64,000 nt of DNA, from positions 524,818 through 588,817 of the forward strand of contig NZ_LMFS01000003.1 in assembly GCF_001426945.1 (NCBI RefSeq). Direction: 5' to 3'. The notes below the pieces were generated by a model that did not search any database, was not told where the DNA came from, and worked only from the letters and a program-made list of their open reading frames with translations. Of this stretch, positions 35,064 to 43,844 are shown in pieces. The first letter of the stretch is position 1. The number at the start of each line of letters is the position of its first letter. The translations under genes and the position numbers were made by a program. The stretch comes from Pseudolabrys sp. Root1462 (GTDB lineage: Bacteria > Pseudomonadota > Alphaproteobacteria > Rhizobiales > Xanthobacteraceae).

Positions 35064-35849
35064 TCAAATGTCGCGGCGCACGCCACTATCGAGTTCGATG
35101 GCGGCGCCGTTGAGATAGCTCGCCTGCTCCGACACCATGAAGGCAACCAGATTGCCGACTTCTTCCGGCTTACCGAACCGCGTCACGCCCAGTCTGGTCA
35201 GCAGCGCCTGCGCCGCCTCGTCGGCTGGCTTGCCGGTGCGCTCGGATTCCGAGCGCAATGACTGCGTGATGCGATCCGTCATGAAGTAACCGGGATTGAT
35301 CGCGTTGACCCTGACGCCATCGCGGACGCCGATTTCGGACAGTGCCTTGGTGAAGTTCAGCAAGGCCGAGTTGATCGAACCGCCGATCGTGAAATCCGCG
35401 GCGGGCATGCGCGCGCCGAGACCAGCAATGTTGATGATCGAGCCGTGGCTTTTCCTGAGCGCTGGCCAGATCGCCTTGCTGAGCCGCACCGTGCCGAAGA
35501 ACTTCAGCGCGAAGCCGCTCGCCCAGTCGTCCTCGGAAAGCTGGAAGAAGTCGCCGCGCTTGGCCGCGCCGGCGCAATTGACGAGAGCGTCGATCGTATC
35601 GAGCGTCGCCAGCGCCGCCTGCGCGGCCTTTTCCAGCGCTTCGGTGGACGACAGATCGGCGGCGTGGACAGTGACCTCGACCTTGTAGCGGCCGGACAGC
35701 TCGGCGGCGACCTGATCGAGCTTGGTCTTGTCGCGGGCGACGAGGAAAAGCCGCATGCCTTCTCGCGCCAAGGCTTCCGCGATCGCTGCCCCGAGGCCGC
35801 GACTTGCGCCGGTCACAATCGCCGACTTGCCGGCCAACCCGTAGTTCAT
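35064..35849 (-). CDS. SDR-family protein lacking the Tyr-x3-Lys catalytic motif
   Basis: A 261-residue short-chain dehydrogenase/reductase fold. The cofactor motif VTGASRGLGAAIAEAL and NCAGAA are intact. In the active-site region, where a typical SDR has a serine followed by YxxxK, this protein has INIAGLGARMPAADF then GGSINSALLNFTKAL, so Tyr and Lys are replaced by Gly and Asn. It belongs to an atypical SDR group and may use another residue or be non-catalytic. Divergent from the second TAXI gene. Confidence 0.85.
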   Translation of the reverse strand: MNYGLAGKSAIVTGASRGLGAAIAEALAREGMRLFLVARDKTKLDQVAAELSGRYKVEVTVHAADLSSTEALEKAAQAALATLDTIDALVNCAGAAKRGDFFQLSEDDWASGFALKFFGTVRLSKAIWPALRKSHGSIINIAGLGARMPAADFTIGGSINSALLNFTKALSEIGVRDGVRVNAINPGYFMTDRITQSLRSESERTGKPADEAAQALLTRLGVTRFGKPEEVGNLVAFMVSEQASYLNGAAIELDSGVRRDI

Positions 35850-35925
35850 GATCGTCGTCCTTTCTATTGGCTGACTTTATACGCCGAGTGCTGACCCATG
35901 CGCCCGGCGCGGCTCCGCCATCTTG

Positions 35926-35936
35926 CATATTGTATG
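35926..35936. promoter_or_regulatory. Candidate operator between the SDR and TAXI genes
   Basis: CATATTGTATG has 4-base arms around TTG and contains TATTGTATG, the same 9 bases as half of the GntR-type palindrome at 50376-50389. It could bind an FCD-type GntR regulator; the evidence is a short match only. Confidence 0.3.
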
Positions 35937-36035
35937 ACGGTAGGATTGACCGATGAAAAGGGCGGCCCTATGGTTTATGCGTAATTTATCCCGAACAGCG
36001 GAATCGCGGCGGGAATCGTTCCAAGGGAGGAAGAC

Positions 36036-37064
36036 ATGACCATCACGAAACGCAGGTTTCTTGGCGTTGCGCTGCCCTCGCTCGCTCTCGCCGCTTCCGG
36101 CGTCCCCGCGTGGGGCCAGAACAAGCTCGGCAATCCGGCCTGGAAATACGATCTTGTGATAGGCGGCGGCTCGGCCACCGGCAATTCGCGCATCTTCGCT
36201 TCCGCTGTCGGCAAGGTCATCACGGACAACGTCCAGGGCGTTCGCGCAAGCGGCGGCGTTTCGCCGGGCTACGACGCCGAAAGTGCCATGCATGTTCATG
36301 ATGGCACGATGATCGGCGGCGTCGGTACGCCACTCATCATCCAAAACGCCATTGCCGGCAAGCCGCCGTTTCCGGCAGGCGGGATCGATTTGAAGTTCTG
36401 GTTCTCGCACAACGAAATTCCGCTCAACCTCTTCGCTCGCGGCGAGACTGGCTTCACGAAGATTTCGCAATTGAAAGGCGCGACCGTCGCGCTCGCCCCG
36501 GAAGGCACATCAAACTACATCCTCTCGAAGATCGTTTTCGAGGCAAACGGCGTTCCGATGAACTCGCTGAAGGTCCGCTACATGGATACGTCGAAGGCTA
36601 TCCAGCAGCTGCAGGACGGCAACATCGACGCCCTGTCATATGTGCGCGATTATTCCGGCGCGATCCTTGAACTGACCGGCGCGAGGAAGGTCACACTTCT
36701 TCAGCCGACGGAAGAATCGCTGCCGAAGATCAAACAGGAAATCGAATGGGCTGGGCCCGCCGAATGGTCGCTCAAGGACAAGTACCCGGACATGAACGTA
36801 CCAGCGCCTGGGCTCGCCTTCGTCTCCCCCGAGTTTATGTTCCTCTCCGGCAAGCTCCCCAACGATTTGGTGTACGCAATGACGCGCGCCGTCTGGGAGC
36901 ATGTCACGGTGCTTCAGGAATCCAGCGCCGTCTATAAGCACGTCAACTTAAAGGACGCGCTGAAGCGCGTACCGATCCCGCCGCATCCCGGCGCGCTCGC
37001 CTATTACAAGGAACAGAATGTCCCCAATTGGGAAAAGTATGCGAGCCTCCTGCCTAAGGGATAG
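36036..37064 (+). CDS. TAXI family TRAP solute-binding protein (second system)
   Basis: A 342-residue periplasmic receptor. The N-terminus KRRFLGVALPSLALAASGVPAWG looks like a twin-arginine signal peptide. GGGSATGNSRIFASAVGKVI, ALAPEGTSNYILSKIVFEANG and PPHPGALAYYKEQNV match the TAXI family. GGGAGGAAGAC precedes the ATG. It is followed by its fused TRAP permease. Substrate unknown; the downstream isocitrate-lyase-type enzyme hints at a carboxylic acid. Confidence 0.88.
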   Translation: MTITKRRFLGVALPSLALAASGVPAWGQNKLGNPAWKYDLVIGGGSATGNSRIFASAVGKVITDNVQGVRASGGVSPGYDAESAMHVHDGTMIGGVGTPLIIQNAIAGKPPFPAGGIDLKFWFSHNEIPLNLFARGETGFTKISQLKGATVALAPEGTSNYILSKIVFEANGVPMNSLKVRYMDTSKAIQQLQDGNIDALSYVRDYSGAILELTGARKVTLLQPTEESLPKIKQEIEWAGPAEWSLKDKYPDMNVPAPGLAFVSPEFMFLSGKLPNDLVYAMTRAVWEHVTVLQESSAVYKHVNLKDALKRVPIPPHPGALAYYKEQNVPNWEKYASLLPKG

Positions 37065-37151
37065 GCGACTGAAGAACCGGTTGAGGCGCCGCCCACACTG
37101 ACGGACCGGCGTCTGGCGCCATGCGAAAACTCACAAACTGTGGTGGCTGGA

Positions 37152-39107
37152 ATGTCGGCGATTGATGGGCAACTCGGCACGAAACACGATGATGAGATCG
37201 CAGGCGTCGTGCCTCATGTTGGCCCGACGACGGTAGATCCGAGTACGCGAGGTCCGGTTTGGCGTTTGATAACGGCCACGCTATCTCTAGCGCTATTCGT
37301 TTACCCGATCTACGCGGGGCTGTTCGGCGGGCCGCCGGCGATCGTGTTCATGTCCACCTATCTGCTGATTGTCATGGCTCTGACGGCGTTCCTGTTGCCG
37401 TCGGGAATTTTTAAGCCAGGGTCGGCTGGTGAGTGGGCTTTAAATTTATTGCTCGTCGCCGGGTGCGTTGCCGCGGCATGGGTAGCTTATGATTGGCTGC
37501 GTTTCGCGCTGGTCTTCACGCTGACGCCGCTCGAGAAAACCGGCTGTGTTGTCCTGCTGCTTGCGGCGATGGAGATGACCCGGCGGACGCCGACCAGCGC
37601 GATGAACTATGTGGCGATCGGCGCCATAGTATACGCGCTGTTCGGCAATTACTTGCCGAGTCTTCTCGGCCAGGCTGGCATGACGGTTGACCGGCTGCTG
37701 TGGAGCCAAGTGTTTACCACGGATGGCCTATTCGGCGAGCCGCTGTCGATCGGTGCGACTTTCATCGGCCTTTTCGTGTTCTTTGCCGCCTTCCTCGAAG
37801 CCAGCGGCGGCGCGCAAAAGTTTATGAACTTCACGATTGCCATCGCCGGCCGCTTCCGCGGCGGCTCAGCAAAGATCGCGATCCTGGCCAGCGCGATGAT
37901 GGGCATGATGTCGGGCTCGTCGGTGACCAATATTGTCACCACGGGTGTCATTACCATCCCGATGATGAAGCGCGTTGGCTACAAACCGGAGATGGCCGCC
38001 GGCATCGAGGCGACCGCTTCGCTTGGCAGCCAGATAACGCCACCAATTCTCGGAGCGACGGCGTTTCTTATGAGTGAAATCACCGGCTATCCCATGATCC
38101 AAATCATGGCGCTGACCGTGATCCCCTGCATCCTGTTCTACTTCTGCATTTTCATGCAGGTGCACCTGGCCTCGATCAAGCTGAACATCGGCGCGCTCGA
38201 TCCCAAGGAAATCCCGCCGCTCGGGCGCGCGACGTTTGAAGCGCTGCCGTTCTTCATACCGATCGTCGCATTGGTCGTGCTTCTCTATATGCGGTACTCG
38301 ACGAGTTACGCGGTATCGGTATCGATCCTGTTCTTCTTCGCCGTGTGCATGGTCTTCCCGGAGACGCGGCGCAACTTCCTCGCCAATTCCATGCGCGGGC
38401 TCCGCGAAGGTGCCGCAACCTGCATTCCGCTTGTCGGATCGCTGGCGACCGCCGGGATGATCGTCGGCGTTCTGACGATGACGGGACTTGGTGACCGGCT
38501 GTCCTATTTGATCGAGATGGTGTCCGGGAACAATTTGCACATCATGATCGTCATGACGGCGCTGATCTGCCTACTGCTTGGAACTGGCATGGTGACGGTT
38601 GGCGACTATGTCCTGGTCGCGGTGACCGTGGTGCCCCTGATGGTGCATCTCGGCGTCGAATTAATCGTCGCGCATATGTTCATCTTCTATCTCGCGGTGA
38701 TGAGCGCCATCAGCCCGCCGGTCATGGTCGGCGTTTTCGCCGCGGCTTCGATCGCGAAATCGGACACGATGAAGACGGCGTGGCAGGCCCTCCGTTTTTC
38801 GATCGTCGGCTTCCTGGTACCGTTTATCTTCATCTACGACCCCGCCATCCTCATGGTACATGGCATAACGTTGGAAGGGCTGTTCCTGCTCGCGTCGGTG
38901 CTAGTGGGCATCGTGGCACTCGCGATCGGCTTCGAGCAGTTCGCGTTCTTCAGAACCATTTCGCGGCCTTACGCGGCGGTTTATCTGGTCGTTGCCTTCG
39001 TTACGCTGTTGCCGTCGATAACGGCGAGCGCGATCGGCATGGGTTGCCTTGCCTTGCTGCTGGCGTGGGAGTGGATGCGTCGCCCAGCCCACACCGTGGC
39101 TGCGTAA
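37152..39107 (+). CDS. TRAP transporter fused permease (second system)
   Basis: A 651-residue fused DctQM-type permease with many hydrophobic segments. MMGMMSGSSVTNIVTTGVITIPMMKRVGY and LIVAHMFIFYLAVMSAISPPVMVGVFAAASIA are TAXI-type DctM hallmarks. It lacks the long DUF3394 tail of the first system. The start is ambiguous: GTG at 37140 or ATG at 37152; the ATG is preferred with GG-rich bases upstream. Operon with the TAXI gene and the downstream lyase. Confidence 0.9.
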   Translation: MSAIDGQLGTKHDDEIAGVVPHVGPTTVDPSTRGPVWRLITATLSLALFVYPIYAGLFGGPPAIVFMSTYLLIVMALTAFLLPSGIFKPGSAGEWALNLLLVAGCVAAAWVAYDWLRFALVFTLTPLEKTGCVVLLLAAMEMTRRTPTSAMNYVAIGAIVYALFGNYLPSLLGQAGMTVDRLLWSQVFTTDGLFGEPLSIGATFIGLFVFFAAFLEASGGAQKFMNFTIAIAGRFRGGSAKIAILASAMMGMMSGSSVTNIVTTGVITIPMMKRVGYKPEMAAGIEATASLGSQITPPILGATAFLMSEITGYPMIQIMALTVIPCILFYFCIFMQVHLASIKLNIGALDPKEIPPLGRATFEALPFFIPIVALVVLLYMRYSTSYAVSVSILFFFAVCMVFPETRRNFLANSMRGLREGAATCIPLVGSLATAGMIVGVLTMTGLGDRLSYLIEMVSGNNLHIMIVMTALICLLLGTGMVTVGDYVLVAVTVVPLMVHLGVELIVAHMFIFYLAVMSAISPPVMVGVFAAASIAKSDTMKTAWQALRFSIVGFLVPFIFIYDPAILMVHGITLEGLFLLASVLVGIVALAIGFEQFAFFRTISRPYAAVYLVVAFVTLLPSITASAIGMGCLALLLAWEWMRRPAHTVAA

Positions 39108-39147
39108 TTCCCGCAAGGCGCTGACGGTAATTCAGGAGGTTTCCACG

Positions 39148-40026
39148 ATGCGGAGCGATACGCCCGGCGCCCGGTTCCGTCGATTGTTCGAACAAGGCCC
39201 GTTCGTCTGCATGGGCGCGCATGACCCGCTGACGGCACGCATCGCCGAGGCGGCCGGTGCTAAGGCGCTCTATGTCAGCGGCTTTGCGCTTTCCGCGGTG
39301 ATCGCCGGCGCACCAGACTTCGGGGTGCTTACACAGACTGAGATGTTCGAAGCTATTCGCCGCATCTGTCGGGTAACGTCGCTGCCTGTATTTGCCGACG
39401 CCGATACCGGTTATGGCGGCCCTCTAGAAGCACGGCGCACAATCGAGCTTTGGGAAGAAGCTGGCGCCGCGGCTCTACACTTGGAGGACCAGGAGGCGCC
39501 GAAAAAATGCGGCCACTTTGCTGGGAAGCGACTGATCCCGACCGCCGATATGGTGCAAAAGCTCCACGCAATGCTGGACGCCCGGCGGGATCCCGGGTTC
39601 TTCGTCATCGCCCGCACCGATGCGATCGCCGTCGAAGGGATCGACAAGGCGATCGAGAGGCTGCGCGCCTACGCGGCGACCGGCGTCGACGCGCTTTATG
39701 CCGATGCGCCGGAAAGTCGCGACCATATGAAGGCTTTGAGCAGCGGACTGGGTGATCTCGGGCTGCCCATTCTGTTCAATATGGTGCGCTCCGGTAAGAG
39801 CCCGGTGCTGACTATGCAGGAGGCGGCGAAACTGGGTTTTGTTTTTGCATTGTGCCCGGTTGAGTCGATGCTGACCGAACACCGGGCCGTCAGCGAGATG
39901 ATGCGACGCTTTCTCGCTGATCAGACGACAGACGCCATTGCAGAGGGGCTGACACCCTTCGACGAATTTAATCATTTCATTGGTCTCAGTGAAATGGCCG
40001 AGCTAAATCGTCGCTATGGCACCTGA
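39148..40026 (+). CDS. Isocitrate lyase/PEP mutase superfamily enzyme (methylisocitrate lyase-like)
   Basis: A 292-residue TIM-barrel enzyme. Metal-binding DADTGYGG, LHLEDQ and the catalytic loop KKCGHFAGK are the C-C lyase version of this superfamily; ARTDAIA follows. It probably cleaves a 2-methylisocitrate-like or other substituted malate/succinate substrate. The ATG at 39148 has a strong AGGAGGT 8 bases upstream. It follows the TRAP permease gene by 40 bases, suggesting it acts on the imported acid. Confidence 0.85.
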   Translation: MRSDTPGARFRRLFEQGPFVCMGAHDPLTARIAEAAGAKALYVSGFALSAVIAGAPDFGVLTQTEMFEAIRRICRVTSLPVFADADTGYGGPLEARRTIELWEEAGAAALHLEDQEAPKKCGHFAGKRLIPTADMVQKLHAMLDARRDPGFFVIARTDAIAVEGIDKAIERLRAYAATGVDALYADAPESRDHMKALSSGLGDLGLPILFNMVRSGKSPVLTMQEAAKLGFVFALCPVESMLTEHRAVSEMMRRFLADQTTDAIAEGLTPFDEFNHFIGLSEMAELNRRYGT

Positions 40027-40043
40027 CAGAGTCGTTCGCCCGA

Positions 40044-40823
40044 TCAGCGCAACGACTGAACGCTGGTCGCGATGCTGCGGCCGAGCGCCTTCACCGACGG
40101 CACGTAACGTTCGACGATTTCCTCAGGCCTGATCGCCGATTTGAAATACGTCATGCCGGCCGTCGCCAGCACCTTGTTATCGACGATGATGGGCACGGCG
40201 ATGGTGCTGGACGAGCGCGGTTCGACCAGCGGATCGCGCTCGGCATGGCCCTGGCGGCGGATCCCCGACAGCATCGCCAGCGTGCGGGCGCGATCGCGCG
40301 CCGCCACGTCTTCCGGCTCGGGCGACAGCGCCAGCATGTCGAGCAGGCTGGCGCGCTCGCGCGACGGACAGAACGCCAGATAGGCGCGGCCCAGCGCGCG
40401 GCCGAGCAGGCTCAATCGCGTGTTGACCGTCGCCTGCTGAAACGGCGAGACCGGGCTGTCGGGAATGGTGCTGAAGCGGATCGCCACCGAAAGGCCGTCG
40501 CGCACGGCGATCGCCACCGGCCATTGATGCTGGCGGGTGAAGGCGATGGCCCAGGGCCGCGCCGCTTCGACCACGAGCGGATCGCCGCGGAAGCCGTTAC
40601 TCAGCGATTTGACCCGGGACGTAACGGCATAGCCGCCCTGGCGGCGGTCGTTGACGACATAGCCCAGGGCGCAAAGCGACTTGAGCAGGCGGACCAGCGT
40701 CGATTTCGGCAGGGAGGTCGCCTTGTGCAACTGGTCGAGCGAGGCCACGCGATGGCGGTTGAGCTCCTCGAGCAGGCGCAAGGTGCGGGCTGCGGACTCG
40801 ACTGTATCCGTCCTGAGCGGCAT
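40044..40823 (-). CDS. IclR-family transcriptional regulator
   Basis: A 259-residue IclR regulator. The winged helix LDQLHKATSLPKSTLVRLLKSLCALGYV is at about 25-52, followed by the IclR effector domain (LLGRALGRAYLAF, SSTIAVPIIVDNKVLATAGMTYF). Start: ATG at 40823; a GTG at 40838 is also possible but falls inside an IclR-like palindrome. Divergent from the Bug-type binding protein gene, with two palindromes between them. Confidence 0.9.
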   Translation of the reverse strand: MPLRTDTVESAARTLRLLEELNRHRVASLDQLHKATSLPKSTLVRLLKSLCALGYVVNDRRQGGYAVTSRVKSLSNGFRGDPLVVEAARPWAIAFTRQHQWPVAIAVRDGLSVAIRFSTIPDSPVSPFQQATVNTRLSLLGRALGRAYLAFCPSRERASLLDMLALSPEPEDVAARDRARTLAMLSGIRRQGHAERDPLVEPRSSSTIAVPIIVDNKVLATAGMTYFKSAIRPEEIVERYVPSVKALGRSIATSVQSLR

Positions 40824-40831
40824 GCCCCAAA

Positions 40832-40848
40832 ATTCCACTGTGCGGAAT
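40832..40848. promoter_or_regulatory. IclR-like operator 1
   Basis: ATTCCACTGTGCGGAAT has imperfect dyad symmetry (ATTCC/GGAAT plus an inner C-G pair), matching the TTCCGC-N3-GCGGAA form at operator 2. It sits at the iclR start, consistent with autorepression. Confidence 0.6.
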
Positions 40849-40909
40849 GCGGTCGATTACCTATGGCAAAAAGCCGGTGCGGCTGCAAACAATAAGCGTA
40901 AACAAAACT

Positions 40910-40932
40910 GCTGTTCCGCCCTGCGGAACAGC
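40910..40932. promoter_or_regulatory. IclR-like operator 2
   Basis: GCTGTTCCGC and GCGGAACAGC are perfect 10-base arms around CCT. It lies 21 bases before the Bug-type gene start at 40954 and overlaps its likely transcription start region. Confidence 0.75.
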
Positions 40933-40953
40933 AAAATTCCCCGGGAGGAGCCG

Positions 40954-41919
40954 ATGAAGAAATTTTTGCAGCTATGCGCTGTTCTCTGCCTGAGCTTGTT
41001 GTGCAGCTCGGCGTGGGCGCAGGACAACTGGCCAAGCCGCACCATCTCGCTGGTCGTGCCGTTTCCGGCCGGCGGCAATGCCGACATCATCGCGCGCGAA
41101 ATTGCGCTGGCGCTCCAGGAAAAGCTCGGCCAGACCGTGATCGTTGAGAACCGGTCCGGCGCCGGCGGCAATATCGGCGGCGCTTACGTCGCCAAGGCGA
41201 AACCCGACGGCTACACCTTCCTGTTCTCGACGCCGGCTCCGGCCGCGCTGAACAAGCTCATGTACAAGTCGATGCAGTACGACCCGGCGGAAGATCTGTC
41301 GCCGGTGGTGCTGGTGTCGAAGTCGCCGCTCATCATCGTGGCGAAGCAGGGCGGCTTCAAGACGGTCAAGGAGCTGCTCGATTTCGCCAAGGCCAATCCC
41401 GGGAAGCTGAACATCGGCCATCCGGGCAAAGGCACCCTCGGCCACATCACCACGGTGTTCCTGCAGAAACTCGGTAACGTGAAGGTCGCGGACGTGCCCT
41501 ATCGCGGCACCGCGCCGCTGATGACCGACCTGCTGGGCGGCCACATCGATGTCGCCATCGACTTCCTGACCACCTATGTGCCGCTGGTCAAAGAGGGCAA
41601 GCTCAATGCGCTGGCCGTGACCACGACGACGCCGTCATTTCAGTTGCCTGACGTGCCGACGGCGACCTCGGTCGGTCTGCCGGGCTTCGATGCGTCGGCT
41701 TGGTACGCCATTCTCGGGCCCAAAGGGACGCCGAAAGACGCCACTGAAAAGGTCAACAAGATCGTCAACGACTGGCTCAAGAGCGAGCAGGGCAAGAAGA
41801 GCCTGCAGCAGAACGGCATGGATGGCATCGGCGGCTCGCCGGACGATCTCAAGGCCTTCATCGCCAACGAACTCAAGAAATGGGCACCGCTCATCAAGGA
41901 TGCCAACATCGAACTGTAA
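40954..41919 (+). CDS. Bug family tripartite tricarboxylate transporter substrate-binding protein
   Basis: A 321-residue periplasmic protein with a Sec signal (MKKFLQLCAVLCLSLLCSSAWA). WPSRTISLVVPFPAGGNADIIAR, VENRSGAGGNIGG and PYRGTAPLMTDLLGGHIDV are Bug-family hallmarks. No TctA or TctB membrane gene is nearby, so it is an orphan receptor. GGGAGGAG lies 5 bases before the ATG. A terminator follows, then the BKACE gene. Confidence 0.93.
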   Translation: MKKFLQLCAVLCLSLLCSSAWAQDNWPSRTISLVVPFPAGGNADIIAREIALALQEKLGQTVIVENRSGAGGNIGGAYVAKAKPDGYTFLFSTPAPAALNKLMYKSMQYDPAEDLSPVVLVSKSPLIIVAKQGGFKTVKELLDFAKANPGKLNIGHPGKGTLGHITTVFLQKLGNVKVADVPYRGTAPLMTDLLGGHIDVAIDFLTTYVPLVKEGKLNALAVTTTTPSFQLPDVPTATSVGLPGFDASAWYAILGPKGTPKDATEKVNKIVNDWLKSEQGKKSLQQNGMDGIGGSPDDLKAFIANELKKWAPLIKDANIEL

Positions 41920-41947
41920 GTCGTAAGCTCGGCTATCTTCCTCTTGG

Positions 41948-41978
41948 CGCGGCGGCGTTAATCGCCGCCGCGTCTTTT
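41948..41978 (+). terminator. Intrinsic terminator after the Bug-type gene
   Basis: CGCGGCGGCG (41948-41957) and CGCCGCCGCG (41963-41972) form a perfect 10-base stem with a TTAAT loop, followed by TCTTTTGTTT. Some read-through would be needed for the BKACE gene if it has no own promoter. Confidence 0.8.
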
Positions 41979-42003
41979 GTTTGCAGAGGCTTTGGACATC
42001 GTC

Positions 42004-42897
42004 ATGGCAAGCTCGACCTTCATCACCTGCGCCGTCACCGGCAACCACACCACGCGCGCGCAGAACCCAAATCTGCCGGTCACGCCCAATGAAATCGCGG
42101 AAGCGGCGCTGTCGGCCGCCGAAGCGGGCGCGGCCATCGTGCACATTCATGTCCGCGACCCGCAGACCACGATGCCGTCGATGAAGCTGGAATATTATGA
42201 AGACGTGGTTGCGCAGATCAGGCGCGCCAATCCGGCGCTGATCATCAATCTGACGACGGGACCGGGCGGCCGCTACCAGCCGTCGGCGCACGACCCGCTG
42301 GTGCCGGGACCCAAGACGACGCTGACCACGGCCGAGAAACGCGTGGCGCACATCACAGCGATCCGACCCGACATCGCCACGCTCGACCTCAACACCATGG
42401 TGTTCGGCGGCGAGGTCGTCATCAATGCGCCGGACAGCGTGCGCAAGATGGCGGCGGCAATGTCGGCGGCCGGCGTGCTGCCGGAACTGGAGCTGTTCGA
42501 CTCTGGAGACATCCAGTTCGCCAACGATTTGATCAAGGAAGGCACGCTGGCGCCGAAGCCGTTGTGCTCGATCGTCATGGGCATCAAATACGGTTTCAAG
42601 CCGGTGCCGGAGACGTTGTTCTATGCGCGCGGCCTGATGCCGGAAGGCGCGATCTGGACCGGCTTCGGCACGGGCCGCATGGCATTTCCGATGGTGGCGC
42701 AGTCGTATCTCGCCGGCGGCAGCGTGCGTGTCGGCCTCGAAGATGCGGTCTATCTGTCGGCGGGCGAACTCGCGCCCTCGAATGCGGCGATGGTCGTCAA
42801 GGCCAGGCGCATCGTCGAGGATCTCGGCGGCGTCATCGCGTCGTCGCAGGAAGTGCGGGCCTTGCTGAAGCTGCCGGCGAGCAACGCCGCGCGCTGA
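42004..42897 (+). CDS. BKACE-family beta-keto acid cleavage enzyme (DUF849)
   Basis: A 297-residue TIM-barrel enzyme related to 3-keto-5-aminohexanoate cleavage enzyme, which condenses a beta-keto acid with acetyl-CoA to give acetoacetate and a new CoA ester. FITCAVTGNHTTRAQNPNLPVTPNEIA, the zinc segment AAIVHIHVRDPQT, INLTTGPGGRYQPS and VRVGLEDAVYLSAGELAPSN are typical. The ATG at 42004 is chosen for the family's short N-terminus. Likely metabolises the ligand of the Bug receptor. Confidence 0.9.
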   Translation: MASSTFITCAVTGNHTTRAQNPNLPVTPNEIAEAALSAAEAGAAIVHIHVRDPQTTMPSMKLEYYEDVVAQIRRANPALIINLTTGPGGRYQPSAHDPLVPGPKTTLTTAEKRVAHITAIRPDIATLDLNTMVFGGEVVINAPDSVRKMAAAMSAAGVLPELELFDSGDIQFANDLIKEGTLAPKPLCSIVMGIKYGFKPVPETLFYARGLMPEGAIWTGFGTGRMAFPMVAQSYLAGGSVRVGLEDAVYLSAGELAPSNAAMVVKARRIVEDLGGVIASSQEVRALLKLPASNAAR

Positions 42898-42923
42898 TCG
42901 CGCATCCATTGTCGTTTCCGGGT

Positions 42924-43844
42924 CTATTCCTTGACCGCGCCGGTCATCGCCGACACGTAGTGCTCGACGAAGAAGGCGTAGAGGACCACCAGCGGCAGCG
43001 AGCCGATCATGGCGCCGGCCATCAACGAACCCCAGCGGTAGACGTCGCCATCGACCAGCGCCGTGACGATCGCCACCGGCACCGTCTTGTAGCTGGTGGT
43101 CGAGATGAAGGTCAGCGCGTAGATGAACTCGTTCCAGCACAAGGTGAAGCAGAAGATGAAGGCCGAGATCAGGCCCGGCACCGCCAGCGGCAGGATGATC
43201 TTGACCAGAATCTGCCAGCGGCTGGCGCCATCCATCAGCGCACATTCCTCAAGCTCGAACGGGATGGTCTTGAAGTAGCCCATCAGCAGCCAGGTTGAGA
43301 ACGGAATGAGGATGGTGGGGTAGGTCAGGATCAGCGCGAAGGGCGTGTCGAACAGGCCGTACTGGAAGACCACGGTCGACAACGGGATGAACAGGATCGA
43401 CGGCGGCACGAGGTAGGCAAGAAAGATGAGGCCGCCGGCGACCGTCGAGCCCTTGAAGCGCAGACGAACCAGCGCATAGGCGGCGAGCACGCTGGCGAAG
43501 ATCGACAACGCGGTCGCGCAGGTCGCCACCAGCATCGTGTTCCACAGCCAGACCGGATACTCCGTCTCGAACAGCAGCTTGGTGATGTGCTTGAGAGTCG
43601 GCGACCATGTCCAGAACGGACTGTAGGTATCCATGTCGAGCAGCTGAGCGTCCGGCTTCACCGAGGTCAGCGCCATCCAGTAGAACGGGAACAGCAGCAC
43701 CACCAGAATGAGCCCCAGCGGCAGATAGAGCGTCACCAGCCGGCGCGGCAGGCTATGCAGGTAGCTCATGCCTTCGCTGTGGTCGGCCGTCCCGGCCAGC
43801 GTGCCGCGCGGATCGCCGGCTTTTTGAGCGAGTGCGTCAGTCAT
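42924..43844 (-). CDS. Carbohydrate ABC transporter permease (MalG type)
   Basis: A 306-residue permease with six hydrophobic segments. The EAA loop ELEECALMDGASRWQILVKIILPLAVPGL is typical of sugar-uptake permeases. The ATG at 43844 overlaps the upstream permease stop by 8 bases (ATGACTGA), so translation is coupled. It is the last gene of the leftward sugar-importer operon. Confidence 0.92.
   Translation of the reverse strand: MTDALAQKAGDPRGTLAGTADHSEGMSYLHSLPRRLVTLYLPLGLILVVLLFPFYWMALTSVKPDAQLLDMDTYSPFWTWSPTLKHITKLLFETEYPVWLWNTMLVATCATALSIFASVLAAYALVRLRFKGSTVAGGLIFLAYLVPPSILFIPLSTVVFQYGLFDTPFALILTYPTILIPFSTWLLMGYFKTIPFELEECALMDGASRWQILVKIILPLAVPGLISAFIFCFTLCWNEFIYALTFISTTSYKTVPVAIVTALVDGDVYRWGSLMAGAMIGSLPLVVLYAFFVEHYVSAMTGAVKE

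Noticed and set aside
39148-40026. Possible phosphonate biosynthesis gene (PEP mutase).
   Set aside because: The loop reads KKCGH, typical of C-C lyases of this superfamily, and not the EDK-x4-NS loop of PEP mutase. No phosphonopyruvate decarboxylase is adjacent.
41635-43245. A 536-codon minus-strand frame across the BKACE gene.
   Set aside because: It covers three genuine genes or their parts and shows only low-complexity Arg/His sequence.
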